NCBI GenBank assembly: GCA_030696465.1
Contig: JAUYSE010000081.1
Span: 1 to 16,321, forward strand
Length of the DNA stretch: 16,321 nucleotides
Direction: 5' to 3'
Source: Legionellaceae bacterium
GTDB taxonomy: Bacteria > Pseudomonadota > Gammaproteobacteria > Legionellales > Legionellaceae
Under the pieces are notes generated by a model that was given only the letters and a program-made list of their open reading frames with translations, was not told the origin of the DNA and did not search any database. Below, piece after piece: positions 8,111 to 15,506 of this stretch. Within the stretch, counting starts at the first letter, position 1. Every line of letters begins with the position of its first letter. The position numbers were made by a program, and so were the translations under genes.

Positions 8111-9585
8111 ATAGGCTTAGGAAGTTGTTTTTCTACGCCATCGAGAAGCTTAGCTGTTTTTGTGCTGAAGAATCCCGTAGTTATCGTTGGATTTTTACTT
8201 TTGTCTTGTAAGTCATGTAGTAAATTTCGAACATTTTGAACAGAAACGTCCTGTGTGACTAAGAGTTTTTTGAGATTGTTGAGGCCGCTGATTTTCTCTG
8301 CTTTGCGTTTTTTATTAGGAGAAAAAAAACGATGCTCTTCATGAGTGAGTTGTTCAATTCGCTGTTCGACCTTTTTTTCAAGCGCGATTTTTATTTCTGG
8401 GGATAATGGGGTTTCCTTGAGATAATATTTTTCTGTGGCGGCGGCAATATGAGACACCGGCTTTTTGACGAGGGTGTTTATGGTGACGCGCATGACGAGG
8501 GTAAAGACTAGCAAACACAAGGCCGCAATGAGCAAATTGAATGGGATGACTGACAATAACGGTAAGGCAACACAGGTAAAAATAAAAATACCTAGGTTAG
8601 AAACGACGTTGAGAACTAAGCGCTTTTTTTCATAGGCCATCAGCGCTTCGATCTCTGTCAGGAGGGCTTTATCTATCGGATTTTTTGAGTTTTCGGCCCG
8701 CTTTTTATATTCAGGATAAACGTTTTTTAATCGCTGAATTTCTATCGCTGCGGCGATACTGGCAACCAGCGTATCATAAAAAAATCCGGCCGCACTGATG
8801 TATGCGGCAATAGGGGCCAGCCCTCCAACTAATAATACAGCTGAGATACAATTTTGTGGCAGACTCACCACATCATTTGCTATTTCTTTCCAGCTCCATT
8901 GGAGTTGTAATCTTAAGCGGTTGGAGGTTTTTATTTTTTTTTCTTCTTCACCCATCCATGCGGCAGGAATACCATGTTGAATAAATAATAGGGCGTTACT
9001 GATTAAACGTGGGGCAAAAAATACACAAGCTAGGTAATTAACGCAAGGTAAGACAACATTGTCTACCATATTCACAAACATATTAAAATTATTCATTTCT
9101 GATAGCATTAATTGTAACGCGGCCATAGTACGATAAAAAGCACGCCAAGCTCGGTTAAACAAAAGACGATAATAGTTGAGTTCTCTTGTTGTATTTTTAA
9201 CAACGTATGTTTTTTTACTCAAGACATTAAGTTGGTATTTTGCTGGTTTTGGATAGTCTTCATTTGGTGCTAGGCCAACAGGTGCTCCTTTTTGAGAGGC
9301 AGCTGACAGCTTGAGAATATGTTGTAAGCCCAGCATTTCTTTTTCATAACGTACAGATTCACTGTAGATAGGAAAGTAGTGTGTATAAAAATATTGAAGC
9401 TCTGTGGCGATACGCAGTGCTGCTCTGAGGAGATTAGGATCGGGTATTTCTTGTTTTTCAAGTTTAGCACTGAGATACATGCAGAGTGCATGATACTCTA
9501 ATGAAACGGTTTCATGATGATCAACTAAGCCGAGGGGATCCACTTTGAGCGTTGCGTCATCTATCTTCATTAATACACGAGACAT
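8086..9585 (-). CDS. Multi-pass membrane protein of unknown function
   Basis: I do not recognise a named family. From the ATG at 9585 the protein has 499 residues, with no signal peptide. A hydrophilic N-terminal part comes first (about 1-172). A hydrophobic stretch follows at about 175-202, then one long enough for one or two membrane spans at 246-280 and another pair at 324-369. The cytosolic-looking C-terminus is very basic and helical, and a KKRK cluster at 425-428 lies in SPNKKRKAEK. The arrangement (an aromatic FNRAWRAFY segment, then APRLISN, then an alternating membrane core around GGLAPIAAYIS) reminds me of large uncharacterised membrane proteins seen repeatedly in Legionella and Coxiella; this is memory, not a search result. 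An ATG at 9594 is also in frame, but AAGGGG directly abuts it and is 9 bases from the ATG at 9585, so the latter is preferred. The gene is convergent with aroE and overlaps it by 25 bases. Confidence 0.8.
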   Translation of the reverse strand: MSRVLMKIDDATLKVDPLGLVDHHETVSLEYHALCMYLSAKLEKQEIPDPNLLRAALRIATELQYFYTHYFPIYSESVRYEKEMLGLQHILKLSAASQKGAPVGLAPNEDYPKPAKYQLNVLSKKTYVVKNTTRELNYYRLLFNRAWRAFYRTMAALQLMLSEMNNFNMFVNMVDNVVLPCVNYLACVFFAPRLISNALLFIQHGIPAAWMGEEEKKIKTSNRLRLQLQWSWKEIANDVVSLPQNCISAVLLVGGLAPIAAYISAAGFFYDTLVASIAAAIEIQRLKNVYPEYKKRAENSKNPIDKALLTEIEALMAYEKKRLVLNVVSNLGIFIFTCVALPLLSVIPFNLLIAALCLLVFTLVMRVTINTLVKKPVSHIAAATEKYYLKETPLSPEIKIALEKKVEQRIEQLTHEEHRFFSPNKKRKAEKISGLNNLKKLLVTQDVSVQNVRNLLHDLQDKSKNPTITTGFFSTKTAKLLDGVEKQLPKPIQAPNSAG

Positions 9586-9970
9586 AACCGACATCCCCTT
9601 CTATAGGCCTATTCTTGTTTAGGCACGTATGTGTACATTATAGCTGAAATTTCAAACATCAAGGAAATATTTTGTTATTATATTGCGTCAAAAATCATAC
9701 ATGCCACTTAAGTGCTTAATTAGAGTAAATTAAGAGCATTGACTATCCAGTCTAGCATAATGTTCATAAAGAGTGACATATTATTTTAAGATTATTTTAG
9801 GATTATGGGGGTAATGGTGGATTTTCATAAATAACTAAGAGAAAATACGTATACTTTGCGCAGAGGTGTTTTCGGTTTTTTTTAAAAGTAACTACTCGCC
9901 CGATTATGCGCCAAATATCGGCCGTTCCTTGTTATGGAGTGAGCAGTTATTTTTTAGGATTATTCAGAGT
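9586..9970. promoter_or_regulatory. Non-coding region between divergent membrane-protein gene and tkt
   Basis: This AT-rich gap of about 385 bases has no convincing gene. The 5' part of a GTG-started extension of the tkt frame (from 9866) shows no transketolase similarity and is not used. On the minus strand a consensus TATAAT at 9642-9637 could be the -10 for the membrane-protein gene, without a good -35 at normal spacing. On the plus strand TATACT at 9850-9855 could serve tkt and would give a leader of about 110 bases. Palindromes are ATAGGCCTAT (9603-9612), CACTTAAGTG (9705-9714), and a perfect 7-bp inverted repeat CTTAATT/AATTAAG with a 6-base loop (9715-9734). The last two are adjacent and might be operator sites. 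Confidence 0.45.
9595..9600 (-). promoter_or_regulatory. Ribosome binding site deciding the membrane-protein start
   Basis: AAGGGG on the minus strand lies immediately before the ATG at 9594 (no spacer) and 9 bases before the ATG at 9585. The spacing favours the second ATG as the true start. Confidence 0.55.
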
Positions 9971-11971
9971 ATGACGATACAACTAGACGATATTATTTCA
10001 TTAGCGAAAGCCATACGGGTATTAGCGATAGATGCGGTGGAACAGGCCCAATCTGGACACCCAGGGATGCCTTTAGGTATGGCAGATATTGCAACCGTGT
10101 TATGGACACAACGCTTAAAACATAATCCTTTGAATCCAGCATGGTTTAATCGGGATCGGTTTGTATTATCCAATGGTCATGGATGTATGTTGTGGTACGC
10201 ATTGTTGCATTTAACGGGCTATAAACTCAGCATCGATGATCTAAAAAAATTTCGACAATTACACTCCAAAACACCTGGACATCCAGAATTTGGAGAAACG
10301 CCCGGCGTGGAGTCGACAGCAGGTCCTTTGGGGCAAGGCTTGGGCTGTGCAGTGGGTATGGCGATTGCAGAAAAGCATTTAGCTGCACTGTTTAATCGAC
10401 CGGAGTTTCCATTGGTTGATCACTATACCTATGCGTTTGTGGGCGATGGCTGCCTCATGGAGGGGGTTTCTCATGAAGTATGTAGCTTGGCAGGAACCTT
10501 ACAACTTGGAAAACTTATCGTTTTTTATGATGATAATGGTATTTCTATTGATGGACCGGTGCAAGGGTGGTTTACCGAAGATGTCGCATTACGGTTTCAG
10601 GCATATGGTTGGCATGTGGTTCGTGCGGATGGGCATTCTCCAGCGCAAATATTACGAGCATTAGATGAGGCTCGACAAGAGCACTCAAAACCGAGTCTCT
10701 TGATGTGTAAAACTATTATAGGTAAATATGCGCCTAATGCGGGGAGCGAGTCTACCCATGGCGCTCCTTTAGGTGCGGAAGGGGTGAAGATGGCCAAACA
10801 GGCGATGGAATGGCTTTGGCCCGCATTTGAAATACCCGCATGGTGGTATGAGCATTGGGATCATAAAAAAGAAGGGCAAAAGGCAGAAGATGCCTGGCTG
10901 CAATTGCTGGCGGCATATGCCGAGGCGTATCCTGAAGAAAACCAAGCGTTTTTGCGGTGGACGAACGGAGATTTACCGGATAATTGGGATGCACATATGC
11001 AGGGTGTTTTTGCCGATGCAAGTCAGATGTCTGTTGCTGAAGCCACCCGTAAAAGTGCACAATATATTTTGGGGAAAATCGCGCCTTGTTTACCTGAAAT
11101 GATAGGTGGATCCGCAGATTTACGTCATTCGAATAATACAGATTGGTCTGGTAGTGTGAGTCTATCGGCAGAACACCCTCAGGGGAACTACTTATCGTAT
11201 GGGGTACGTGAATTTGGCATGGCGACCATTATGAATGGTATGGCTTTGCACGGTGGTGTTATTCCTTATGGCGGAACTTTTTTAGTCTTCAGTGATTATG
11301 CTCGAAATGCGATGCGTTTGAGTGCTCTAATGAAGCAAAGGGTAATTTATATTTTGACCCATGATTCTATTGGCTTGGGAGAAGATGGTCCGACACATCA
11401 ACCAATAGAGCATGCAAGCATGTTACGAACAACCCCCAATATGGAAGTCTGGCGCCCTGCATCGCGCTTAGAAACAGCTGCGGCTTGGCAAAGCGCGGTA
11501 GAGCGAGAGCGAGGCCCCACTTGTTTATTGTTGACACGACAAGCACTTCCTGTTTTACCACATACCTTAGATATGGCTCCACAAATAGCGCGAGGCGCGT
11601 ATATTCTGCAAGAATCAGAGGGTGCGCTGGATGCGATTATCATGGCGACAGGATCGGAAGTGGCTTTGGCTTGCCAGGCTGCTGATCAGCTTCATCAGGA
11701 GGGATATGGTATTCGAGTGGTTTCTATGCCTTGTTGCGAGCGATTTTTAGCACAAGAAGAAGCCTATCGAGAAGCGATTTTACCTGCCAGTGTACGCAGA
11801 CGTATTGCGGTAGAAGCCGCTTCAAGCAATTATTGGTATCGGTTTGTTGGTTTGGATGGAATAGTATTAGGGATAGATAGATTTGGTTGGTCTGCGCCTG
11901 CGGCACAAGCATTTGAGGCTGCAGGTATTACGGTAGAAACAATAATACAAGCCGTGTATACCTTGTGCTGA
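9971..11971 (+). CDS. tkt: Transketolase
   Basis: The enzyme moves two-carbon ketol units between sugar phosphates (xylulose 5-phosphate to ribose 5-phosphate or erythrose 4-phosphate) using thiamine diphosphate and a divalent cation. From the ATG at 9971 the protein has 666 residues, matching E. coli TktA (663). Visible are SGHPGMPLG at 28-36, H70 and H104, the diphosphate/metal motif GDGCLMEG at 158-165 with DDNG at 187-190, STHGAPLG with H263, the catalytic glutamate E414 in GVREFGM, and HDSIGLGEDGPTHQP at 464-478. An in-frame GTG at 9866 would add 35 residues unlike any transketolase; AGGA at 9956-9959 supports the ATG, although its 11-base spacing is long. It is the first gene of a tkt-gap-pgk operon, with gap 36 bases downstream. 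Confidence 0.97.
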   Translation: MTIQLDDIISLAKAIRVLAIDAVEQAQSGHPGMPLGMADIATVLWTQRLKHNPLNPAWFNRDRFVLSNGHGCMLWYALLHLTGYKLSIDDLKKFRQLHSKTPGHPEFGETPGVESTAGPLGQGLGCAVGMAIAEKHLAALFNRPEFPLVDHYTYAFVGDGCLMEGVSHEVCSLAGTLQLGKLIVFYDDNGISIDGPVQGWFTEDVALRFQAYGWHVVRADGHSPAQILRALDEARQEHSKPSLLMCKTIIGKYAPNAGSESTHGAPLGAEGVKMAKQAMEWLWPAFEIPAWWYEHWDHKKEGQKAEDAWLQLLAAYAEAYPEENQAFLRWTNGDLPDNWDAHMQGVFADASQMSVAEATRKSAQYILGKIAPCLPEMIGGSADLRHSNNTDWSGSVSLSAEHPQGNYLSYGVREFGMATIMNGMALHGGVIPYGGTFLVFSDYARNAMRLSALMKQRVIYILTHDSIGLGEDGPTHQPIEHASMLRTTPNMEVWRPASRLETAAAWQSAVERERGPTCLLLTRQALPVLPHTLDMAPQIARGAYILQESEGALDAIIMATGSEVALACQAADQLHQEGYGIRVVSMPCCERFLAQEEAYREAILPASVRRRIAVEAASSNYWYRFVGLDGIVLGIDRFGWSAPAAQAFEAAGITVETIIQAVYTLC

Positions 11972-12007
11972 GGTATATCGCTTGTATGACGGAAAAAGGT
12001 AATATAT

Positions 12008-13000
12008 ATGGCTATTCGAGTTGCAATTAACGGATACGGTCGCATAGGCCGTTGTATTTTACGCTCTATTTTTGAGGCAAATTTACAGAAAAAATTTGAG
12101 GTGGTTGCCATTAATGATTTATCGGGAATCGAAAGTACAGCGCATGCGACGCGCTACGATTCTACCCATGGTCGGTTTTCAGGCACAGTAGAGGTGCAAG
12201 ACCATCAACTGATAGTGAATGGGCACGCTATCACTATTCTGGGCGATAGAAATCCTACTGTCTTACCTTGGCGAGAGTTGGGGATTGATTTAGTATTTGA
12301 ATGCACGGGAAGATTTACGGATAAAGCTTCTGCTAGCCAGCACTTGCAAGCAGGTGCTAAAAAAGTGCTTATTTCTGCGCCAGGAAAAGATATGGATGCG
12401 ACGGTTGTATATGGTGTTAATCATAACATATTACAATCGGACCATTGTGTGGTTTCAAATGCGTCATGTACCACAAATTGTTTAGCACCGGTCGCGCAAG
12501 TATTACATGAGGCCTTTGGAATAGAGTCGGGCTTAGTGAATACCGTACATTCATACACAAATGATCAGATGTTATTAGATTCTTCACATAAAGATTTACG
12601 GCGTGCGCGTGCTGCTGCGCACTCGATTATCCCGACAAAAACGGGTGCTGCTTTGGCGGTGGGATTGGTGTTACCCGAATTATCAGGTAAACTGGATGGG
12701 TTTGCGATGCGAGTGCCTACGATGAACGTGTCTGTCGTTGACATGACGTTTATTGCACGTTCAGCCGTGAGCGTAGAGATGGTCAATCAACGGATGCGAG
12801 AGGCTGCCAGTCCCATTTTACAGGTGAATGAAGCGCCTTTGGTTTCCTGTGATTTCAATCATTGCCCCGCGTCTGCAGTATTTGATACCACGCAAACGAA
12901 AGTGATGGGACAGTTAGTAAAAGTGGTCGCTTGGTATGACAATGAGTGGGGTTTCTCTAATCGGATGTTAGATGTTGCTGAATATATGATGACTGCATAG
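12008..13000 (+). CDS. gap: Type I glyceraldehyde-3-phosphate dehydrogenase
   Basis: The enzyme interconverts glyceraldehyde 3-phosphate and 1,3-bisphosphoglycerate with NAD. The 330 residues carry the Rossmann motif INGYGRIGR at 7-15, an acidic D37 in AIND that favours NAD, the nucleophile C154 in SNASCTTNC, the catalytic H181 in TVHSYTNDQ, the DLRRARAAA block, and the C-terminal WYDNEWGFSNRM. Position and several motifs (VVYGVN, DLRRxRAA) are shared with erythrose-4-phosphate dehydrogenase (Epd), which occupies the tkt-epd-pgk position in enterobacteria. The IPTKTGAA and YTNDQ motifs, however, fit true GAPDH better, so GAPDH is preferred. The start ATG has AAAGG 8 bases upstream. It is followed by pgk after only 16 bases, and that product uses its product as substrate. 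Confidence 0.93.
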   Translation: MAIRVAINGYGRIGRCILRSIFEANLQKKFEVVAINDLSGIESTAHATRYDSTHGRFSGTVEVQDHQLIVNGHAITILGDRNPTVLPWRELGIDLVFECTGRFTDKASASQHLQAGAKKVLISAPGKDMDATVVYGVNHNILQSDHCVVSNASCTTNCLAPVAQVLHEAFGIESGLVNTVHSYTNDQMLLDSSHKDLRRARAAAHSIIPTKTGAALAVGLVLPELSGKLDGFAMRVPTMNVSVVDMTFIARSAVSVEMVNQRMREAASPILQVNEAPLVSCDFNHCPASAVFDTTQTKVMGQLVKVVAWYDNEWGFSNRMLDVAEYMMTA

Positions 13001-13016
13001 GTTAAGGACATAAGTT

Positions 13017-14198
13017 ATGAACCTGTTAAAGATGACAGATGTAGATCTTAAAGGGAAGAGGGTATTAATTCGGGAAGATTTTAATGTTCCGGTTAAAGAA
13101 GGGATTATTACGAGTGACAGACGCTTACAGGCGGGTATTCCAACCCTAGAGCTCGCGCTTTCTCAGGGCGCTACGGTCCTGGTGTTGTCGCACTTAGGGC
13201 GACCAGACGAAGGACATTATGATCCACGCTATAGCTTAAGGCCAATTGCAGATTATCTTGCGGCAGAGATGGCGCATCCCGTCCGTTTTGTCAGAGATTA
13301 CTTAGACGGTATTGAGACTCGCCCTGGTGAGTTGATTGTGTGTGAGAATGTGCGGTTTAATCGCGGTGAGAAAACGAATCTTCCGGGATTAGCACAACAA
13401 TTAGCGGCATTATGCGATGTATTTGTCATGGATGCTTTTGGTACGGCCCATAGGGAACATGCTTCAACTTGTGGGATTGCACAATATGCCCCTATTGCGG
13501 TTGCTGGGCCATTGTTGATCCGAGAGTTAGATGCTTTAGAGCACATGATGAACCATACTAAAAAGCCGATGGTAGCCATTGTTGGTGGCGCGAAGGTTTC
13601 CAGTAAACTGAGTTTGTTAGAAAAGCTCGTGCAACAAGTGGATTGCTTGATTCCTGGCGGCGGGATTGCGAATACCTTCTTAAAGGCGCAAGGATTTGAA
13701 ATTGGTTTGTCATTATATGAACCTGACTTATTAGAAGAGGCGCGTAAAATTTGGCATATCGCAGAAGCTGCGGGATGTCGAATCGTATTACCCACGGACG
13801 TAGTCGTGGGGAAAGCATTTCAAGAAAACTGTCCCGCATATAATAAAACTTTAAGTCATGTGGCCTCTGATGATTTGATTATGGATATTGGTCCAGATAC
13901 GGTAAATAGCTATTTGTCGATTATTGCTGAAGCGAAAACTATTTTGTGGAACGGTCCTGTCGGTGTATTTGAATTTGCACAATTTGGATTTGGGACACGG
14001 GCGATTGCTTTAGCTATTGCCGACAGCGACGCTTATTCAATTGCGGGTGGAGGGGATACTTTGGCCGCAATCGATCAATATGATTTGGGCTCTCAATTGT
14101 CCTATATCTCTACTGGAGGCGGTGCTTTTTTAACCTGTCTTGAGGGTAAGCCCTTACCTGTAGTTGAAATATTAGCACGTAGGGCACGTGAAGGTTAA
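13017..14198 (+). CDS. pgk: Phosphoglycerate kinase
   Basis: The enzyme transfers the acyl phosphate of 1,3-bisphosphoglycerate to ADP, giving ATP and 3-phosphoglycerate. The 393 residues compare with 387 in E. coli. In the N-terminal domain are REDFNVP (R19, D21, N23), SHLGRP at 58-63, ENVRF with R113, and DAFGTAHREHAS with R146. The hinge and nucleotide domain show GGAKVSSKL (K193, K197), WNGPVGVFE with E319, GGGDT at 344-348 and STGGGA at 365-370, so it appears fully functional. An AAGGA lies upstream of the ATG at normal distance in the 16-base gap after gap. It is the last gene of the tkt-gap-pgk operon; pyruvate kinase and aldolase genes, which often follow in related bacteria, are not found here, and a very long hairpin comes next. 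Confidence 0.97.
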   Translation: MNLLKMTDVDLKGKRVLIREDFNVPVKEGIITSDRRLQAGIPTLELALSQGATVLVLSHLGRPDEGHYDPRYSLRPIADYLAAEMAHPVRFVRDYLDGIETRPGELIVCENVRFNRGEKTNLPGLAQQLAALCDVFVMDAFGTAHREHASTCGIAQYAPIAVAGPLLIRELDALEHMMNHTKKPMVAIVGGAKVSSKLSLLEKLVQQVDCLIPGGGIANTFLKAQGFEIGLSLYEPDLLEEARKIWHIAEAAGCRIVLPTDVVVGKAFQENCPAYNKTLSHVASDDLIMDIGPDTVNSYLSIIAEAKTILWNGPVGVFEFAQFGFGTRAIALAIADSDAYSIAGGGDTLAAIDQYDLGSQLSYISTGGGAFLTCLEGKPLPVVEILARRAREG

Positions 14199-14253
14199 AA
14201 AACCAGGGCAAGATCATCTAAAACTCAAACAGCATGAGAATGTTTTGTTGCTC

Positions 14254-14362
14254 AAAATACGCACGATATATCTGCGCCATGACCGTGAGGAAGCGGAACA
14301 TTTTGAAACATTAAAATTTCCGCTTCCTCACGGTCATGGCGCAGATATATCGTGCGTATTTT
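14254..14362. repeat. Long perfect inverted repeat (45-bp arms), hairpin between convergent genes
   Basis: Arms 14254-14298 and 14318-14362 are exact reverse complements over 45 bases. The 19-base centre can extend the stem by five A-T pairs (14300-14304 with 14313-14317) after a one-base bulge, leaving an 8-base loop. Both arms end in TATTTT when read outward, so the structure could end transcription from pgk on the plus strand and from the convergent gene on the minus strand. It is far longer than ordinary intrinsic terminators. It may be a small palindromic mobile or repeated element: no clear target duplication is seen at its edges, but its motif GACCGTGAGG recurs as the complement at 16311-16320. 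Confidence 0.85.
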
Positions 14363-14376
14363 AATCACGGTAGGGG

Positions 14377-14391
14377 TTGGCCTTGGGCCAA
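14377..14391. repeat. Short hairpin near the end of the convergent unknown gene
   Basis: TTGGCC at 14377-14382 and GGCCAA at 14386-14391 pair perfectly around a TTG loop. It lies 10 bases after the stop of the minus-strand gene and could help end its transcript, but no U-run follows directly. Confidence 0.4.
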
Positions 14392-14400
14392 ACACCATTA

Positions 14401-15354
14401 CTACAGTGAGACTCTGGGTGCTTCACCGGGTTTTTCTAAAGTTTGTAATTCTTGTAAATAATGATGCAGAGCCATTCCAGTGACTTTTTCAAATTGTTTC
14501 ATCATGACGCCTAGGCGTCCTTGATGCAGCATGGCTATCTGCTCCGAATGTGGCAGAGTTTCAGGATTATGCAATGCGCTTAAGAGGCTGATAACCACCT
14601 CGTGTTTATTGTTTTGTGCTTCAAAAAAGGATGACTGTCGATGATGCGATTTTGGCATACTCTTAAAAGCATCTAATTTTGCCATAAAAGTTTTTAACCC
14701 GGTATATTCTTTATAAATATTGCCCAATTCCCCTTGATGTAAGGCCCGATAAATGGTCGATTCTGCATCAACCAAAGTATGATTATTCAATGCATCTTTA
14801 AAAAGTTGCGCGGCAAGTAATTTATCCCTTTTTGAATAACTGTTGGTTCTTGTGTGTCTGGGATCCTGCTCCAGCCCCTCTATATAGGCTTCTAACTTAT
14901 TCTTAATTCTTTGATACGGCGGGATTAAGGGAATATCAGGCATAAAATTCTCCACTGAATCGGTATATTTATAAGGGTAGCACAGATTTAAAAAATCGCA
15001 GGAGATATTACAGCCATTCTCACCCAGTGTATTTAGGATATCTCGATTTCCTAGCCAACAGTGCATCATCAAGCTGACAAACACTTGATCTTGGCTTGTT
15101 TGAGGGAGCTGAGCAAATTGCTCTTTTTTGCAATCTTTCATTCCTTGTAAAAAAGAGGAGGCCACGTGTATTTGGCCGAGATGATCCTTTACACCCTGAC
15201 TATTGGATATTCTCTTGACTAAATAGTCTTTTCCCGTGACGCCGTCTCGATAGACCCCACCATCGCCCATCCCACCAAATTTGGACTTCTCTGTTTTTTG
15301 GGTCAAATCTTTTAACAGTAAGGTTTTAATTTTTTGTCTAATTTTTCTTTTCAT
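14401..15354 (-). CDS. Unknown protein with kinase-like N-terminal half and internal repeat
   Basis: I do not recognise a named family. From the ATG at 15354 the protein has 317 residues. It is soluble and has a basic N-terminus (MKRKIRQKIK). A glycine-rich segment GGMGDGGVYRD (about 27-37) followed by GKDYLVKR (about 41-48) looks like the first three strands and the lysine of HipA-like or phosphoinositide-kinase-like folds. WLGNRDILNTLGEN (about 100-113) resembles their catalytic Asp/Asn segment. The C-terminal half contains two related blocks, each with LHQGxLGxxxK (about 205-217 and 276-287). Such kinase-like proteins occur among secreted effectors of Legionella-type bacteria, which suggests but does not show an effector role. 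An in-frame GTG at 15393 would add 13 residues; GGTGA 7 bases before the ATG supports the shorter form. It stands alone, convergent with pgk and downstream of the ProQ gene in the same direction. Confidence 0.72.
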   Translation of the reverse strand: MKRKIRQKIKTLLLKDLTQKTEKSKFGGMGDGGVYRDGVTGKDYLVKRISNSQGVKDHLGQIHVASSFLQGMKDCKKEQFAQLPQTSQDQVFVSLMMHCWLGNRDILNTLGENGCNISCDFLNLCYPYKYTDSVENFMPDIPLIPPYQRIKNKLEAYIEGLEQDPRHTRTNSYSKRDKLLAAQLFKDALNNHTLVDAESTIYRALHQGELGNIYKEYTGLKTFMAKLDAFKSMPKSHHRQSSFFEAQNNKHEVVISLLSALHNPETLPHSEQIAMLHQGRLGVMMKQFEKVTGMALHHYLQELQTLEKPGEAPRVSL

Positions 15355-15361
15355 AAGAGCA

Positions 15362-15366
15362 TCACC
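15362..15366 (-). promoter_or_regulatory. Weak ribosome binding site favouring the ATG at 15354
   Basis: GGTGA on the minus strand is 7 bases before the ATG at 15354. The alternative GTG at 15393 has AGG directly touching it, with no spacer, so the shorter start is preferred. Confidence 0.4.
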
Positions 15367-15373
15367 GGGGAGT

Positions 15374-15390
15374 GTCAAAAATTTTTTGAC
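15374..15390. promoter_or_regulatory. 17-base perfect palindrome before the kinase-like gene
   Basis: Arms 15374-15381 and 15383-15390 (GTCAAAAA and its complement) are perfect around a single central base. The minus-strand TTGACA formed at 15378-15373 is a consensus -35, and TATGAA follows 17 bases later, but that -10 overlaps the ATG at 15354, so the promoter reading would need a leaderless or later start. An operator role is equally possible. Confidence 0.35.
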
Positions 15391-15506
15391 CACCCTATAA
15401 GTGCACGCTATTTGATCTGTGGCGTAAATTTTTTGCCAAAAAAGAGCGAATATTTTTTAAATACGGAGGGGTATTGACTAAAACTGCAATGTTCTTTTCC
15501 GGGTAC

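Noticed and set aside
9739..9761. Promoter pair TTGACT (9739) and CATAAT (9756) upstream of tkt
   Set aside because: The spacing is only 11 bases, too short for a normal sigma-70 promoter.
9866..9970. 35-residue N-terminal extension of transketolase from a GTG at 9866
   Set aside because: The extra residues do not resemble transketolase, the ATG at 9971 gives the normal length, and the stretch includes the probable leader of the transcript.
13298..13795. 165-residue minus-strand open frame within pgk
   Set aside because: It lies fully inside a clear Pgk coding region and has no recognisable motif.
14199..14400. Insertion sequence or transposase remnant around the long inverted repeat
   Set aside because: The 19-base centre cannot code for anything, and no flanking direct duplication is seen, so only a palindromic repeat is claimed.
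14401..15393. Toxin-antitoxin HipA assignment for the kinase-like protein
   Set aside because: Only short motif resemblances exist, the spacing is wrong for HipA, and there is no HipB-like regulator beside it.
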